Shown: piece by piece, positions 52,067 through 60,761 of the stretch
Position numbering within the stretch: the first letter of the stretch is position 1
How the letters are laid out: each line of letters starts with the position of its first letter
Origin: an uncultured Gammaproteobacteria bacterium
GTDB lineage: Bacteria > Pseudomonadota > Gammaproteobacteria > Pseudomonadales > Azotimanducaceae
Length of the DNA: 64,000 bases
Assembly (NCBI GenBank): GCA_913043815.1
Contig: CAJWNY010000001.1
Location: 1 to 64,000 of the forward strand
Direction: 5' to 3'
Position numbers and translations under genes: made by a program
The notes under the pieces: model-generated
Seen by the model: the letters and a program-made list of their open reading frames with translations, nothing else
Databases searched by the model: none
Told to the model about the DNA's origin: nothing

Positions 52067-52788
52067 TGAAGAAGTTTTTACTAGTAGTTTTAATACTTCT
52101 TCCTTTAACGGGATGGTCGGCCAGTACTAACAACTGGCCGATGGAAGAGTTCGACGGTGATCTCGAAAACTTGCCTAGTCTCCAAAGTGGCTTTCAGTTG
52201 TATACGAACTATTGCCTAGGTTGCCACACTTTGCAGTTCCAACGTTATGAGCGCACCGCAGATGATCTGGGTATCCCTCATGACATAGCCCTGGAGAACT
52301 TGGTATTCACCGGGCAAAAGATTGGTTCGCTTATCACCAACGCCATGCCAAAACAGGAGTCTAAGGGGTGGTTTGGCGCTGCGCCGCCAGATTTGACATT
52401 AGTCACCCGGGTTAGATCTCCGGAGTGGGTCTATAATTATCTGAAGACATTTTATGCTGACGCGGACCGCCCGATGGGCGCAAATAATAAGGTTTATCCT
52501 AATGTCGGTATGCCTAATGTGTTGTTAGACTTGCAAGGCATCCAGCGACAGGTCTGCAGCGAAGGAAACTGTGATCAGTTGGTGTTAGATCCAGGTACTG
52601 GCAAGATGTCAGCGGAAGAATTCGATGCCGCAATTTATGATTTGACCAATTTTTTATACTACACAGGTGAGCCAACGCGATTACAGCGTCAGCGCACAGG
52701 TATTTACGTCTTACTGTTCCTAGTTTTCTTGGGCTGCTTTACGTACTTGCTTAATCGGGAATATTGGAAAGACATCGACGGCCACTAA
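52066..52788 (+). CDS. petC: ubiquinol-cytochrome c reductase cytochrome c1
   Basis: Cytochrome c1 accepts electrons from the Rieske centre and passes them to soluble cytochrome c. The track ORF begins inside petB; the true ATG at 52066 gives the signal peptide MKKFLLVVLILLPLTGWSAS and a 240-aa precursor. The haem motif CLGCH is at residues 50-54 and a C-terminal membrane anchor (IYVLLFLVFLGCFTYLL) precedes the positive tail. It completes petABC. Confidence 0.97.
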   Translation: MKKFLLVVLILLPLTGWSASTNNWPMEEFDGDLENLPSLQSGFQLYTNYCLGCHTLQFQRYERTADDLGIPHDIALENLVFTGQKIGSLITNAMPKQESKGWFGAAPPDLTLVTRVRSPEWVYNYLKTFYADADRPMGANNKVYPNVGMPNVLLDLQGIQRQVCSEGNCDQLVLDPGTGKMSAEEFDAAIYDLTNFLYYTGEPTRLQRQRTGIYVLLFLVFLGCFTYLLNREYWKDIDGH

Positions 52789-52865
52789 AGATTGCTTGTG
52801 CAGTTTCCAGTCCTGGAGGCTGCTTCGAGGTCCGACCAGTTTGAATTTTAGAAAGTGAGAAGCGA

Positions 52866-53498
52866 ATGAGTATTGTTACAAAAAGATCGTCAATGACACT
52901 TTTTTCTGACCCCAGAGATCACTATTCCCATCGAGTACGCATGGTTTTGGCTGAAAAAGGCGTAACCGTTGAAATAATAGATGTGGTCTCTGGAAAGGTA
53001 CCGGAAGATCTTGCTGAAATAAATCCATACAACACTTTACCAACTTTGGCAGATCGTGATTTGGCGCTTTACGAAGCCAACGTTATTATGGAATATCTTG
53101 ACGAAAGATTCCCTCACCCCCCTTTGCTCCCTGTTTATCCAGTTCAACGTGCCCTGTCGCGTCTCTGGATTACACGCGTGGAAAAAGAATGGAGTAGTCG
53201 ACTAGACATTCTTATGGCTGGTAAGGGCAGAGAGACCATTTTAAGCAAGGCTCGTAAAGAACTGCGTGAAAGCATTGTTGCCATTGCCCCAATTTTTGCT
53301 GAAAAGCCTTATTTTATGAATGACGAGTTCTCGTTAGTGGATTGCTGTGTTGCGCCAATTCTATGGCGTCTTAAAGAGGTTGACATCACGCTGCCAGAAA
53401 AATCTACCCGCGCTCTGCATCAATACATGCAGACAATGTTCGAGCGTGATGCATTTCACGCAAGTCTTACCGAGACGGAAATAGAGATGCGCGAGTGA
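52866..53498 (+). CDS. sspA: stringent starvation protein A
   Basis: SspA binds the sigma-70 RNA polymerase holoenzyme and alters promoter choice in starvation. It has a glutathione-S-transferase fold without GST activity: thioredoxin-like N-domain (LFSDPRDHYSHRVRMVLAEKGV) and helical C-domain. The 210-aa length is normal. The ATG at 52866 follows GTGAGAAG. It overlaps sspB by four bases, and the order petABC-sspAB is conserved. Confidence 0.95.
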   Translation: MSIVTKRSSMTLFSDPRDHYSHRVRMVLAEKGVTVEIIDVVSGKVPEDLAEINPYNTLPTLADRDLALYEANVIMEYLDERFPHPPLLPVYPVQRALSRLWITRVEKEWSSRLDILMAGKGRETILSKARKELRESIVAIAPIFAEKPYFMNDEFSLVDCCVAPILWRLKEVDITLPEKSTRALHQYMQTMFERDAFHASLTETEIEMRE

Positions 53499-53935
53499 AA
53501 GCTCGCCGTCCTTATTTGATGAGGGCTCTCTACGAATGGATCCTTGATAGCGAGGAAATTCCTAATATCTTAGTGGATACAGAGCGCGAAGACGTCATCG
53601 TACCGCGGGAATTTGTCAAAGACGGGCAGATTGTTCTTAACATATCGCCCGACGCTGTGCGTGGTTTGTCCATAACAGATGACTACTTGATGTGTGAGGG
53701 ACGCTTTTCTGGGCGTAGCTTTGAAGTGATATTGCCAATGGCTAGCATTCGCGCAATTTACTGTCGCGGCAGTGGCCAAGGCTTGGTATTTGAAGACGAA
53801 GATTACCCTTTGGATATTACGAGCGAAGGCCTTACATCAATAAGCCCCGTTGGTCCCAATGACTTGGACGACGAGCCTCCAACACCTAAAGGTAGAAAAG
53901 GGCGGCCAAATAAGCCGTCCCTAAAACTGGTCTAA
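53495..53935 (+). CDS. sspB: ClpXP adaptor / stringent starvation protein B
   Basis: SspB delivers ssrA-tagged proteins to the ClpXP protease. The 146-aa protein opens with RRPYLMRALYEWILD and contains NISPDAVRGLSI and GRFSGRSFEVILP of the tag-binding domain. The acidic linker is followed by a C-terminal basic segment GRKGRPNKPSLKLV that would dock on ClpX. The start is a GTG overlapping the sspA stop (GTGA). Confidence 0.95.
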   Translation: MKARRPYLMRALYEWILDSEEIPNILVDTEREDVIVPREFVKDGQIVLNISPDAVRGLSITDDYLMCEGRFSGRSFEVILPMASIRAIYCRGSGQGLVFEDEDYPLDITSEGLTSISPVGPNDLDDEPPTPKGRKGRPNKPSLKLV

Positions 53936-54111
53936 GTCTGCGTCCAAGTCTAAGATCAGCCGAGTGGCTCAGTTTCATCCACCCAGTTACCTAGTTCTAC
54001 CTAACAAGCCCACCTAGTCAGTTCTGCGTAGTCAGGCCTACTTAATCACCTTAACGAACCTGCTCCTAACAAAAGACTTCGAGTACAAGCCACCAAGTAA
54101 AACCTAGTGAC

Positions 54112-54133
54112 GGGCTACAACTAGCCCTTGTTG
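54112..54133 (+). terminator. possible terminator after sspB
   Basis: GGGCTA-CAAC-TAGCCC forms a compact 6-bp hairpin followed by TTGTTG, between the convergent sspB and dolP genes. The T tract is imperfect. Confidence 0.45.
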
Positions 54134-54137
54134 CGGC

Positions 54138-54695
54138 TTATTCTGGGTTTTCTACGTAATCAAAAACCTTTATAATTTTTCTTACGCCAAAAGATTTTTG
54201 CGTTGCTGCAACTGCCGCCTCGCCCTGCTCTTCGGTGATTTTTCCTAACAAATAAATCACGCCATCCTGGGTCTTTACTTTAATTTTGGTTCCGGGGGCA
54301 GCTTTGTCAGCCAATAGGCGAGCCTTCACCTTGCTACTCAAATAACCATCATTAGTTCTGGCCAAGAAAGAAATGGGTCCTTCAACTGTCATGTGGTTAT
54401 GCACGCTGCCTACTTCAACCTTGCTCAAGGCTTCGGTGGTGTCGGTAGCGAGGGTCTTAAGTTCATCGCTGGCTACTTGTCCTAGGAGGAGGACGAGTCC
54501 GTCATAAACGGTGACTACGATATGCGCGCCCTTATAGCCTTCGTCTGCAGCCTTTATTTCTTTTGCTATGACTAATTCTAAAACGTTGTCGTCAATGATG
54601 GTGCCAGCAGACCGTTGTTTGTCTGGATTGCTCGTGCAGGCTACTAGGCTCAGAGAAAGTAGCGCAATTAGGCCTATGTGTGTTTTCTTAATCAT
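54138..54695 (-). CDS. dolP: BON-domain outer-membrane lipoprotein DolP (YraP)
   Basis: DolP is an outer-membrane lipoprotein that supports BAM activity and envelope integrity at division sites. I choose the ATG at 54695 (185 aa), giving MIKKTHIGLIALLSLSLVAC with lipobox LVAC. Two BON domains follow, at about residues 35-105 (VTVYDGLVLLLGQV) and 115-182 (KTQDGVIYLLGKI). The start overlaps the end of the decayed yraN (ATGA). diaA, normally between yraN and dolP, is missing. Confidence 0.92.
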   Translation of the reverse strand: MIKKTHIGLIALLSLSLVACTSNPDKQRSAGTIIDDNVLELVIAKEIKAADEGYKGAHIVVTVYDGLVLLLGQVASDELKTLATDTTEALSKVEVGSVHNHMTVEGPISFLARTNDGYLSSKVKARLLADKAAPGTKIKVKTQDGVIYLLGKITEEQGEAAVAATQKSFGVRKIIKVFDYVENPE

Positions 54696-55113
54696 TGGAA
54701 TGCATCTCTTATCCACAAAATTTTCGGACTATAGTTTCGCCTTGTCACCGCAACCACGTCAAACCTAACCGGCAAATCATTATATTCAGTGTGTTTGGCT
54801 AAAGAGGCGCGGGCTGTATTGAGTATCTTTGCCTGTTTACGACGATCTACTGTTGCCGCTGGGCTGCCATATATCCCACTGGTTCTGCACCGAACCTCCA
54901 CAAAAACAAGGATGGCATCGGTTAAAGGTGCCGTGCGCGAGTTATATAAGGTGCTCTGGCTGTACTCGCTGAAACAGCTTTCGGTTTTGTCCAGCATGAT
55001 GAGACCAATCTCACCCCAACGCGAATGGTATTTTTTTCTATACACGACAACCCTTGAGCAAAAAGATACCACGCGGCTAATTTCTTCGCCCAGTGTCCGA
55101 GTGATGCTCTTAT
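54692..55113 (-). pseudogene. yraN: yraN (UPF0102) remnant: lost start, frameshift, insertion
   Basis: YraN is a small PD-(D/E)XK nuclease-like protein of unknown role encoded after lpoA. Here its N-terminal part (RASLGHWAKKLAAWYLFAQG) lies in one frame. The rest, HSRWGEIGLIM...LVFVEVRCR...RFDVVAV...ILWIRDAFQ, lies in the -1 frame; the switch is at a run of seven A (complement of 55031-55037). The codon overlapping the lpoA stop, where ATG would be expected (TAATG), reads ATA. The GEIDLI motif has lost its acidic residue (GEIGLI) and about 23 extra residues precede LVFVEV. Four independent defects argue for a dead gene rather than programmed frameshifting. Confidence 0.75.
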
Positions 55114-57059
55114 TACAAATGCTCGTTCGTTATCTTAAGGCGTCCCCGCCGGTCGATATTGACCAGTTCAAGGGTTCGCTGAAAGCGCCCGTTAGGGTTG
55201 AGTTGAACTGTTCCGGTTGCCATAGAAAGCCTAAAGGAACCATTTAAAAGCGTTCGTCCGGACTGATTCAGCAGGTGTATCCAAGTTGCCAGTTGGTAGG
55301 CATCATAGCCCAGTGCATACAGTTCAACTAACGGTGACTCTTTTAGCCCGTAGGTGCTAACCAAATTTCTCATATTGAGGTTTGAACTGGCGAGAATTGG
55401 TAATTCAGTGACAGTAAATCCCGCAAGTTCCTTTATGTTGACGCCGCCCCGTAGACTTTGGGAGGTAGCATATACGGGTAGGTTATCCGCAAAGTGGAAG
55501 CGCAATGCTGGTACTAAAGCGCGGGACTCCACGTTGCTTGTTAGTGCTACAACAGCATCTAGGTCTAGCCTGGCTCTGGGTAGAAATTGGATTTCTTGAT
55601 CAAACAACAGCGTCAGTTCGTTTTTTCGGGCAATACTGTCGGCAACACCCATTGAGCCTCCAACCGCGCCGGTTACTTCCTTGATCTGATCGAATCTCGC
55701 CACGCTCACTGGATATGGCCAAAGCGCTTGAAATTCCGCCAATGCGCGTTGGGACCAAGTTTGGCTGCTATGAACCACAAGAACGCGCTGATGTTCACTC
55801 TCCATTAGTGCGTTCGCTAGGGTCGCTGCTTCATTTTCAATTGCTGCGCCTAACTGATAAGTTTCGCTTCTTTGCGTCAGTGCTGAAGGGTTGTCTTGAG
55901 TCTCGGGCGCTTGCTCTAGATAGTTTAGTAGCAACGCTGGCATATTGGCTCGTGCGGCAAGTTCAGCCACGGTCTGCGCTTTGTCTTTCCGCAGTGGGCC
56001 AATAATAAGATCGGCACCCTCTGCTTTTGCCCTGGCAACTAAGTCCTTCAGCGGGGCGCTTGCTGAATCGTATAAAATGAGCGATCTAGATCTAGCTGCT
56101 TGTGCGCCTGCGAGGGAGCTTGGCACCTGCAAAAAATTCCGCTCCAGCACACCGTCTTCTGGCTGGAAGAATTTGTTCAGTGTCTCGAGTTGCGTATTGG
56201 GTTGCGCATCTGATTGTGTATTAGGTTGAGGGTACAGTCTGCTGTCCGCAAAGTAGCCGCCCAGAAAGCCATCACGAACTGCATCGCCAGCATTGCTTAG
56301 CCGTCCGGTTAGCGGCAGCAACAGCGCTACTTTGGGCGAGCTATAACGCTGTAGATTTTTTAGCATGCTCGGCAGTCGTTGTGCAGCGCTATGATTAGGA
56401 TTGAGGCTAGTCCACTGAGCCAGCGCGAGCTTTGCGCGATCTACTGACCCTGAGGTAAATATGCTGTCACGCAGCGTCCACCAGCCCCGTTCCAGTTCAT
56501 TACTAAATTGTTTGTCCGGTGAGTTAGCCAACATTAAGGCCGACCATATTGCGTCTTGAAGGTCTTGTTTGTTTGCTGGGACCTCAGCGCTCGCGCCGTG
56601 TTCTTGTTGCAGACGAATTAAGTTGCGGGTGCTGCACGAATAATCTTCCAAGCCATCACAAAACCCAATGATCACTTTTAGGTCTTGTCGATTGGGGTTG
56701 GATACCAAATTCATCAGTACAAGCGCCCGGGCTTGGTCGCCAAGCTGGCCATAGGCTATTGCAGATAATCGCTGGTATTGATCGCTAAGAGGGGCGGGTA
56801 GGGTGTCCGGTTTTAGGCTTTTGAGCAAATTCAGCGCAGCTAAACTTTGCTCAGCGTTAATTTGGGCCGAGGCGTTGTTCAGAACTAGGGTGACCGCTTT
56901 ATATTGGCTGCTCGAATACTGTTCTGTGCTCAAGCTAGGCGAAGTGATTTTCTCGCGATCTCGTGGAAATTTATTTTGCACATCTGCTGATTGTGGGGTG
57001 CTTTGGCAGCCATTCATGGTCAGAATGATTAAACAAAGAATTATCGAGCGTTTGGGCAT
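55113..57059 (-). CDS. lpoA: penicillin-binding protein activator LpoA
   Basis: LpoA is an outer-membrane lipoprotein that reaches through the periplasm to activate the bifunctional synthase PBP1A. The 648-aa precursor has a lipobox at TMNGC (C18), an N-terminal helical TPR-like domain and a C-terminal periplasmic-binding-protein-like domain from about residue 240 (PKVALLLPLTGRLSNAGDAV). A low-complexity QPNTQSDAQPNTQ stretch lies in a loop near 285. Its ATG overlaps, on opposite strands, the rsmI ATG in one CATG. Confidence 0.93.
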   Translation of the reverse strand: MPKRSIILCLIILTMNGCQSTPQSADVQNKFPRDREKITSPSLSTEQYSSSQYKAVTLVLNNASAQINAEQSLAALNLLKSLKPDTLPAPLSDQYQRLSAIAYGQLGDQARALVLMNLVSNPNRQDLKVIIGFCDGLEDYSCSTRNLIRLQQEHGASAEVPANKQDLQDAIWSALMLANSPDKQFSNELERGWWTLRDSIFTSGSVDRAKLALAQWTSLNPNHSAAQRLPSMLKNLQRYSSPKVALLLPLTGRLSNAGDAVRDGFLGGYFADSRLYPQPNTQSDAQPNTQLETLNKFFQPEDGVLERNFLQVPSSLAGAQAARSRSLILYDSASAPLKDLVARAKAEGADLIIGPLRKDKAQTVAELAARANMPALLLNYLEQAPETQDNPSALTQRSETYQLGAAIENEAATLANALMESEHQRVLVVHSSQTWSQRALAEFQALWPYPVSVARFDQIKEVTGAVGGSMGVADSIARKNELTLLFDQEIQFLPRARLDLDAVVALTSNVESRALVPALRFHFADNLPVYATSQSLRGGVNIKELAGFTVTELPILASSNLNMRNLVSTYGLKESPLVELYALGYDAYQLATWIHLLNQSGRTLLNGSFRLSMATGTVQLNPNGRFQRTLELVNIDRRGRLKITNEHL

Positions 57060-57894
57060 GTCAGGAATACTCTATGTGGTTGCCACACCTATTGGACACC
57101 TAGGAGACTTTACTACGCGAGGGGCAGAAGTCCTTAACCAAGTGAAGATCATAGCCGCGGAGGATACCAGACGTACGCGCGTGCTGTTAACGCATATTGG
57201 CCATAAAGGCTGTGAGCTGTTGAGCTTGCACGAACACAACGAAGATCGGATCAGCGAAAATTTGGTTCGCCGGCTAAATGCTGGCGACAGTGTCGCCTTG
57301 GTTTCTGATGCTGGAACACCGTTGATAAACGATCCAGGCTTTCAGTTATTGCAACTGGCTTGGCAGGAAAAAATCCGTGTAGTGCCTATCCCAGGTGCTT
57401 GCTCCATCACGACGGCGTTGAGCGTTTGCCCTATCCCATGTCAGCCATTTCGCTTTGTGGGGTTTTTGTCGGCTAAAGCGAAAGTACGTCAACAGGCGCT
57501 TAGCCAATGGTTGCTGATGCCTGAAGCCTTGGTGTTTTTAGAGTCGCCCCACCGCATCAGGGGAACGCTCACGGATATCGCGGCGTTAAGTAATAAGCGC
57601 ATGTTGATTGGGCGAGAAATGACCAAGCAATTTGAAACTTTTATGGTTGGCCCAGCGGAGCAATTGCTGGGTGAGTTAGCTGAGCAACCAAAAGGTGAGT
57701 TTGTTTGTATTGTGGAAGCGGGTAAACAGGTTACCCAGGGCTTTGAAATTGCGCATGTGCTTGAGGCTCTGTTGAAAGAATTGCCACCAACTCAAGCGTC
57801 GCGAATTGCGGCAAGCATATGTGGGGTGCGTAAAAAAGAGGCCTACCAAATTGCATTGCAAATGAACTCAAAGGGCGCTGAAAAAGACACTTAA
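57058..57894 (+). CDS. rsmI: 16S rRNA (cytidine1402-2'-O)-methyltransferase RsmI
   Basis: RsmI 2'-O-methylates C1402 in the 30S decoding centre. The track ORF starts far upstream inside antisense lpoA; the ATG at 57058 gives MSGILYVVATPIGHLGDFT, the family start, and 278 aa. Also present are AAEDTRRTRVLLTH near residue 37, VSDAGTPLINDPGF near 82 and PGACS near 113. Its start codon shares the palindrome CATG with divergent lpoA. Confidence 0.95.
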   Translation: MSGILYVVATPIGHLGDFTTRGAEVLNQVKIIAAEDTRRTRVLLTHIGHKGCELLSLHEHNEDRISENLVRRLNAGDSVALVSDAGTPLINDPGFQLLQLAWQEKIRVVPIPGACSITTALSVCPIPCQPFRFVGFLSAKAKVRQQALSQWLLMPEALVFLESPHRIRGTLTDIAALSNKRMLIGREMTKQFETFMVGPAEQLLGELAEQPKGEFVCIVEAGKQVTQGFEIAHVLEALLKELPPTQASRIAASICGVRKKEAYQIALQMNSKGAEKDT

Positions 57895-57956
57895 CGACAA
57901 CTTTGTGAGCTACCGTAGTGCTCAAAATATTGGGTAGAGCACTTTTGGCATCGGAA

Positions 57957-57983
57957 AACACTCACTATTAATGAGGTGTTTGT
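57957..57983 (+). terminator. intrinsic terminator after rsmI
   Basis: AACACTCA pairs with TGAGGTGTT (one bulged G) around a 7-base loop and runs into TTTGT, 60 bases after the rsmI stop. It would separate rsmI from rnpB. Confidence 0.5.
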
Positions 57984-58008
57984 CGTCGCTACTCAGCACA
58001 GCTATAAA
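57980..58008 (+). promoter_or_regulatory. putative rnpB promoter
   Basis: TTGTCG (57980-57985) and TATAAA (58003-58008) are spaced by 17 bases. Transcription would begin near 58015, about 30 bases before the mature RNase P RNA, so a short 5' leader would have to be removed. Confidence 0.5.
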
Positions 58009-58047
58009 AACCTTGTGTCACAGAGGCTGAATCCTTACTCTGGCGCC

Positions 58048-58411
<364 letters not shown>

Positions 58412-58636
58412 ATTTTATTCTAGTCTGGTAGGCACCTGCTGCGCGTTCCTGCTGAGCAAAGTACATAGCAAAGTGCTGAATAACGTACTGAGCAGAATCA
58501 GCTCAACTTAATGTAGTTTCGAGCTTATGCTGGCATAGCTATGCTTTATCGAAGATATTTTCAATTTTTTTATCTTTTTGAAGAAAAAACTTCTTATTTT
58601 TCCGCAGCTTATAGGCTTTATCTGTATTTTATTTCC

Positions 58637-58663
58637 TTGACTCTCACTAAGCGCCTATATAGT
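58637..58663 (+). promoter_or_regulatory. putative mraZ (dcw cluster) promoter
   Basis: TTGACT (58637-58642) and TATAGT (58658-58663) lie 15 bases apart, a little short. The MraZ repeats begin 10 bases downstream, the usual arrangement. Confidence 0.5.
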
Positions 58664-58671
58664 GTCGCAAT

Positions 58672-58697
58672 CTGGTTAAAAGTGGAGAAAAGTGGGG
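58672..58697 (+). promoter_or_regulatory. MraZ operator: three TGG repeats at 10-bp spacing
   Basis: CTGGTT, GTGGAG and GTGGGG start at 58672, 58682 and 58692, exactly one helical turn apart. MraZ proteins repress the dcw cluster by binding TGGG-type direct repeats spaced 10 bp upstream of mraZ. Confidence 0.65.
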
Positions 58698-58887
58698 ATC
58701 GTTCCCGGAACGTGCAAAATAACTTGGGCGAGGGCGAAGAGTTCTTAGGTCCCTACAAACCAGTGGTAGATGATCGGTAGCAATATATTTTCTCCGTTTC
58801 GTGATTTTTCCTCTGCTAGAGCGCTGATGCTACATCAGCGAAGTTGCTTTCCTTGCCATTTTGGAACCACCTCCCGCGGCTAAAGAA

Positions 58888-59346
58888 ATGTTTCGTGGTA
58901 TCAACAGTGCAACACTTGATGGGAAGGGCCGCATGGCGCTGCCAACCCGTACTCGTGAAACGCTGTCTGCGTTTAGCGAAAATAAAGTCGTTGTCACCAT
59001 AGACATGCGCGAACCCTGCCTGCTTTTGTACCCATTATCCGAATGGGAAATCGTCCAGCGCAAATTGGAGGGCCTTTCGAATATTGCCTCCCAAGCGCGC
59101 CTGTTGCAAAGGTTGTTAATTGGCCATGCCACCGATTTGGATTTAGACGCCAATGGGCGTCTGCTTTTCCCTAGCCTGTTGCGTGGCTACTCTCAGCTAG
59201 AGAAAAAGCTGGTGCTTGTTGGGCAAGGCAACAAAATAGAAATTTGGTCAGAACAAAATTGGCAACAGCGTATGAGCGTCTGGCTCGAAGACGGTGCCTC
59301 AGCGCTGGTTGAAAATGCTGATATGTTTGAAGGCTTGTCAGTTTGA
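58888..59346 (+). CDS. mraZ: transcriptional regulator MraZ
   Basis: MraZ is a DNA-binding ring-forming protein with two AbrB-like repeats that represses its own dcw operon. The track start (TTG 58861) adds nine residues; the ATG at 58888 gives MFRGINSATLDGKGRMALPT, the family start, and 152 aa. The second repeat contains DLDLDANGRLLFPSLLR near residue 82. It is the first gene of the division and cell-wall cluster; its stop overlaps the rsmH TTG. Confidence 0.94.
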   Translation: MFRGINSATLDGKGRMALPTRTRETLSAFSENKVVVTIDMREPCLLLYPLSEWEIVQRKLEGLSNIASQARLLQRLLIGHATDLDLDANGRLLFPSLLRGYSQLEKKLVLVGQGNKIEIWSEQNWQQRMSVWLEDGASALVENADMFEGLSV

Positions 59347-60401
59347 GAGCGTTTGCCCAGCCATCATTTGTTCCGACGCGGCAAGCGCAATGGACAGGAT
59401 CTAACTCAGTCGCTGAGCTCACCCAAGAGATAAAATCTGAAGAAGTAGATTTTGGTGGCGGTGCATCCAAGGCTGCGTCGGAAGAACACATTCCGGTGCT
59501 ATTGCGCGAGGTTGTGCACTCGCTCATTCAGGCTGATTCCGGTATTTATGTCGATGGCACATATGGCCGTGGTGGTCACTGCCGCTCTATGCTTGCCAGG
59601 TTAGCCCCAGATGCCAAAATGATTGGCTTAGATCGTGACCCTGAAGCGGTTGCGGCAGCCCAAATGTTAGCGCAAGCAGATCCTCGCTTCAGTATTTTCC
59701 ACGCACGCTTTTCTCAGTTGGCGGACGTGCTTGAGCAAGCCGGTATAGTGGGCGGAGCCCAAGGCATTCTGTTAGATATTGGTGTTTCGTCGCCTCAAAT
59801 AGACGATGCCAGTCGCGGTTTTAGTTTTAAATCCGATGGGCCACTAGACATGCGCATGGACCCCACTCAGGGTCTGAGCGCAGCGGAATGGCTAAACACT
59901 TCAGTTGAAGAGGATATTGCCAAAGTGCTCTTCGTGCACGGAGAGGAGCGTAATTCTCGCCGCATAGCCAAAAATATTGTCGCGGCCCGCCCGCTAAGCA
60001 CCACTTTGCAACTAGCGGATATAGTTGAAGCCTGTGTGCCACGCAATCGCAACAATATGAGCAAGCACCCTGCGACTAAAACATTTCAAGCTATTCGCAT
60101 TTTTATAAATGCGGAGGACCAAGAGCTTCGCGCAGGCCTTGAGCATGCTTTTGCAGCCTTAGCCATTGGCGGGCGGTTAGCGGTGATCTCCTTTCATTCG
60201 TTGGAAGACCGGCAAGTTAAGCATGTGTTCAGAGGTTTAAGTCGTCCGCCGAGTATGCCGCGGCGATTGCCAGTACGGCACAGCGATCAGGGCATTAGCG
60301 CGCGACTTATTGGCAAAAGTATTAAAGCGCAATCTGATGAGCTGGCGACTAATCCGCGAGCGCGTAGCGCAACCCTACGGGTTATAGAGAGGATTTGTTA
60401 G
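59343..60401 (+). CDS. rsmH: 16S rRNA (cytosine1402-N4)-methyltransferase RsmH
   Basis: RsmH N4-methylates C1402, the same nucleotide that RsmI 2'-O-methylates. Family motifs: HIPVLLREVV near residue 49, VDGTYGRGGHCRSML near 69, ILLDIGVSSPQIDDASRGFS near 141 and ISFHSLEDRQVK near 285. The 352-aa product is about 40 residues longer than usual because the TTG start, coupled to the mraZ stop, adds an N-terminal segment without family similarity. No later ATG or GTG occurs in frame before the conserved region. Confidence 0.93.
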   Translation: MRAFAQPSFVPTRQAQWTGSNSVAELTQEIKSEEVDFGGGASKAASEEHIPVLLREVVHSLIQADSGIYVDGTYGRGGHCRSMLARLAPDAKMIGLDRDPEAVAAAQMLAQADPRFSIFHARFSQLADVLEQAGIVGGAQGILLDIGVSSPQIDDASRGFSFKSDGPLDMRMDPTQGLSAAEWLNTSVEEDIAKVLFVHGEERNSRRIAKNIVAARPLSTTLQLADIVEACVPRNRNNMSKHPATKTFQAIRIFINAEDQELRAGLEHAFAALAIGGRLAVISFHSLEDRQVKHVFRGLSRPPSMPRRLPVRHSDQGISARLIGKSIKAQSDELATNPRARSATLRVIERIC

Positions 60402-60761
60402 ATGGCGCTGCGCGAGGTCAAAACCTTGAAGCCTAAACAGCTTGCCAAGAAAAGCTTATTCAAAGCGACGGCTGTACTTAAGCAGCAAAAATCCGTCCCA
60501 GCGCAATGGGTTGCCGGCATGGTTATTTTATTGGCTGGCATCCTTTATAGTGGTCTGCAGTTAGTTGAATCTGCAGACGAAATGCGCTTTTTGTACCGTT
60601 CTATGGACGAGTTACAAACAAATCAGAATGTTCTGATGGCTAATTACAGTAGGCTCTTATTGGAGCGCAGTACGTTAGCGAGTATGCAAACCGTTGAGGT
60701 TGTGGCGACTACCGAACTGCAGATGTTTTTCCCGAAAGATATTGTACAGGTGAATAATTGA
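60402..60761 (+). CDS. ftsL: cell division protein FtsL
   Basis: FtsL is a bitopic divisome protein that pairs with FtsB and contacts FtsWI. The 119-aa protein has a basic cytoplasmic N-terminus, one transmembrane helix (WVAGMVILLAGILYSGLQLV, about residues 37-56) and a periplasmic coiled coil. The sequence is poorly conserved, as always, and the call rests on topology plus position between rsmH and ftsI. It starts directly after the rsmH stop. Confidence 0.9.
   Translation: MALREVKTLKPKQLAKKSLFKATAVLKQQKSVPAQWVAGMVILLAGILYSGLQLVESADEMRFLYRSMDELQTNQNVLMANYSRLLLERSTLASMQTVEVVATTELQMFFPKDIVQVNN

Larger units (their letters stand above)
58412..58887. other. rnpB-mraZ intergenic region
   Basis: The 476-bp spacer contains a perfect palindrome GCATAGCTATGC (58533-58544), a promoter-like pair at 58637-58663 and a three-copy TGG repeat forming the MraZ operator (separate entries). 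No ORF is supported; the 79-aa frame at 58541-58780 is A+T-rich noise spanning the promoter. Confidence 0.5.

Noticed and set aside
53936-54111. Repeated CCTA/CCTAGT-like motifs between sspB and dolP
   Set aside because: The spacing is irregular and the copies are short; this does not amount to a tandem repeat or CRISPR array.
55025-55045. Programmed -1 frameshifting of yraN at the A7 run
   Set aside because: The start codon, active-site acidic residue and insertion defects make a dead gene more likely; kept only as a possibility in the finding.
54789-55247. 152-aa ORF opposite yraN and lpoA
   Set aside because: It is the antisense shadow of the yraN remnant and the end of lpoA, both recognised on the other strand.
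58541-58780. 79-aa ORF upstream of mraZ
   Set aside because: It covers the putative promoter and MraZ repeats, has A+T-driven composition and no recognisable motif.
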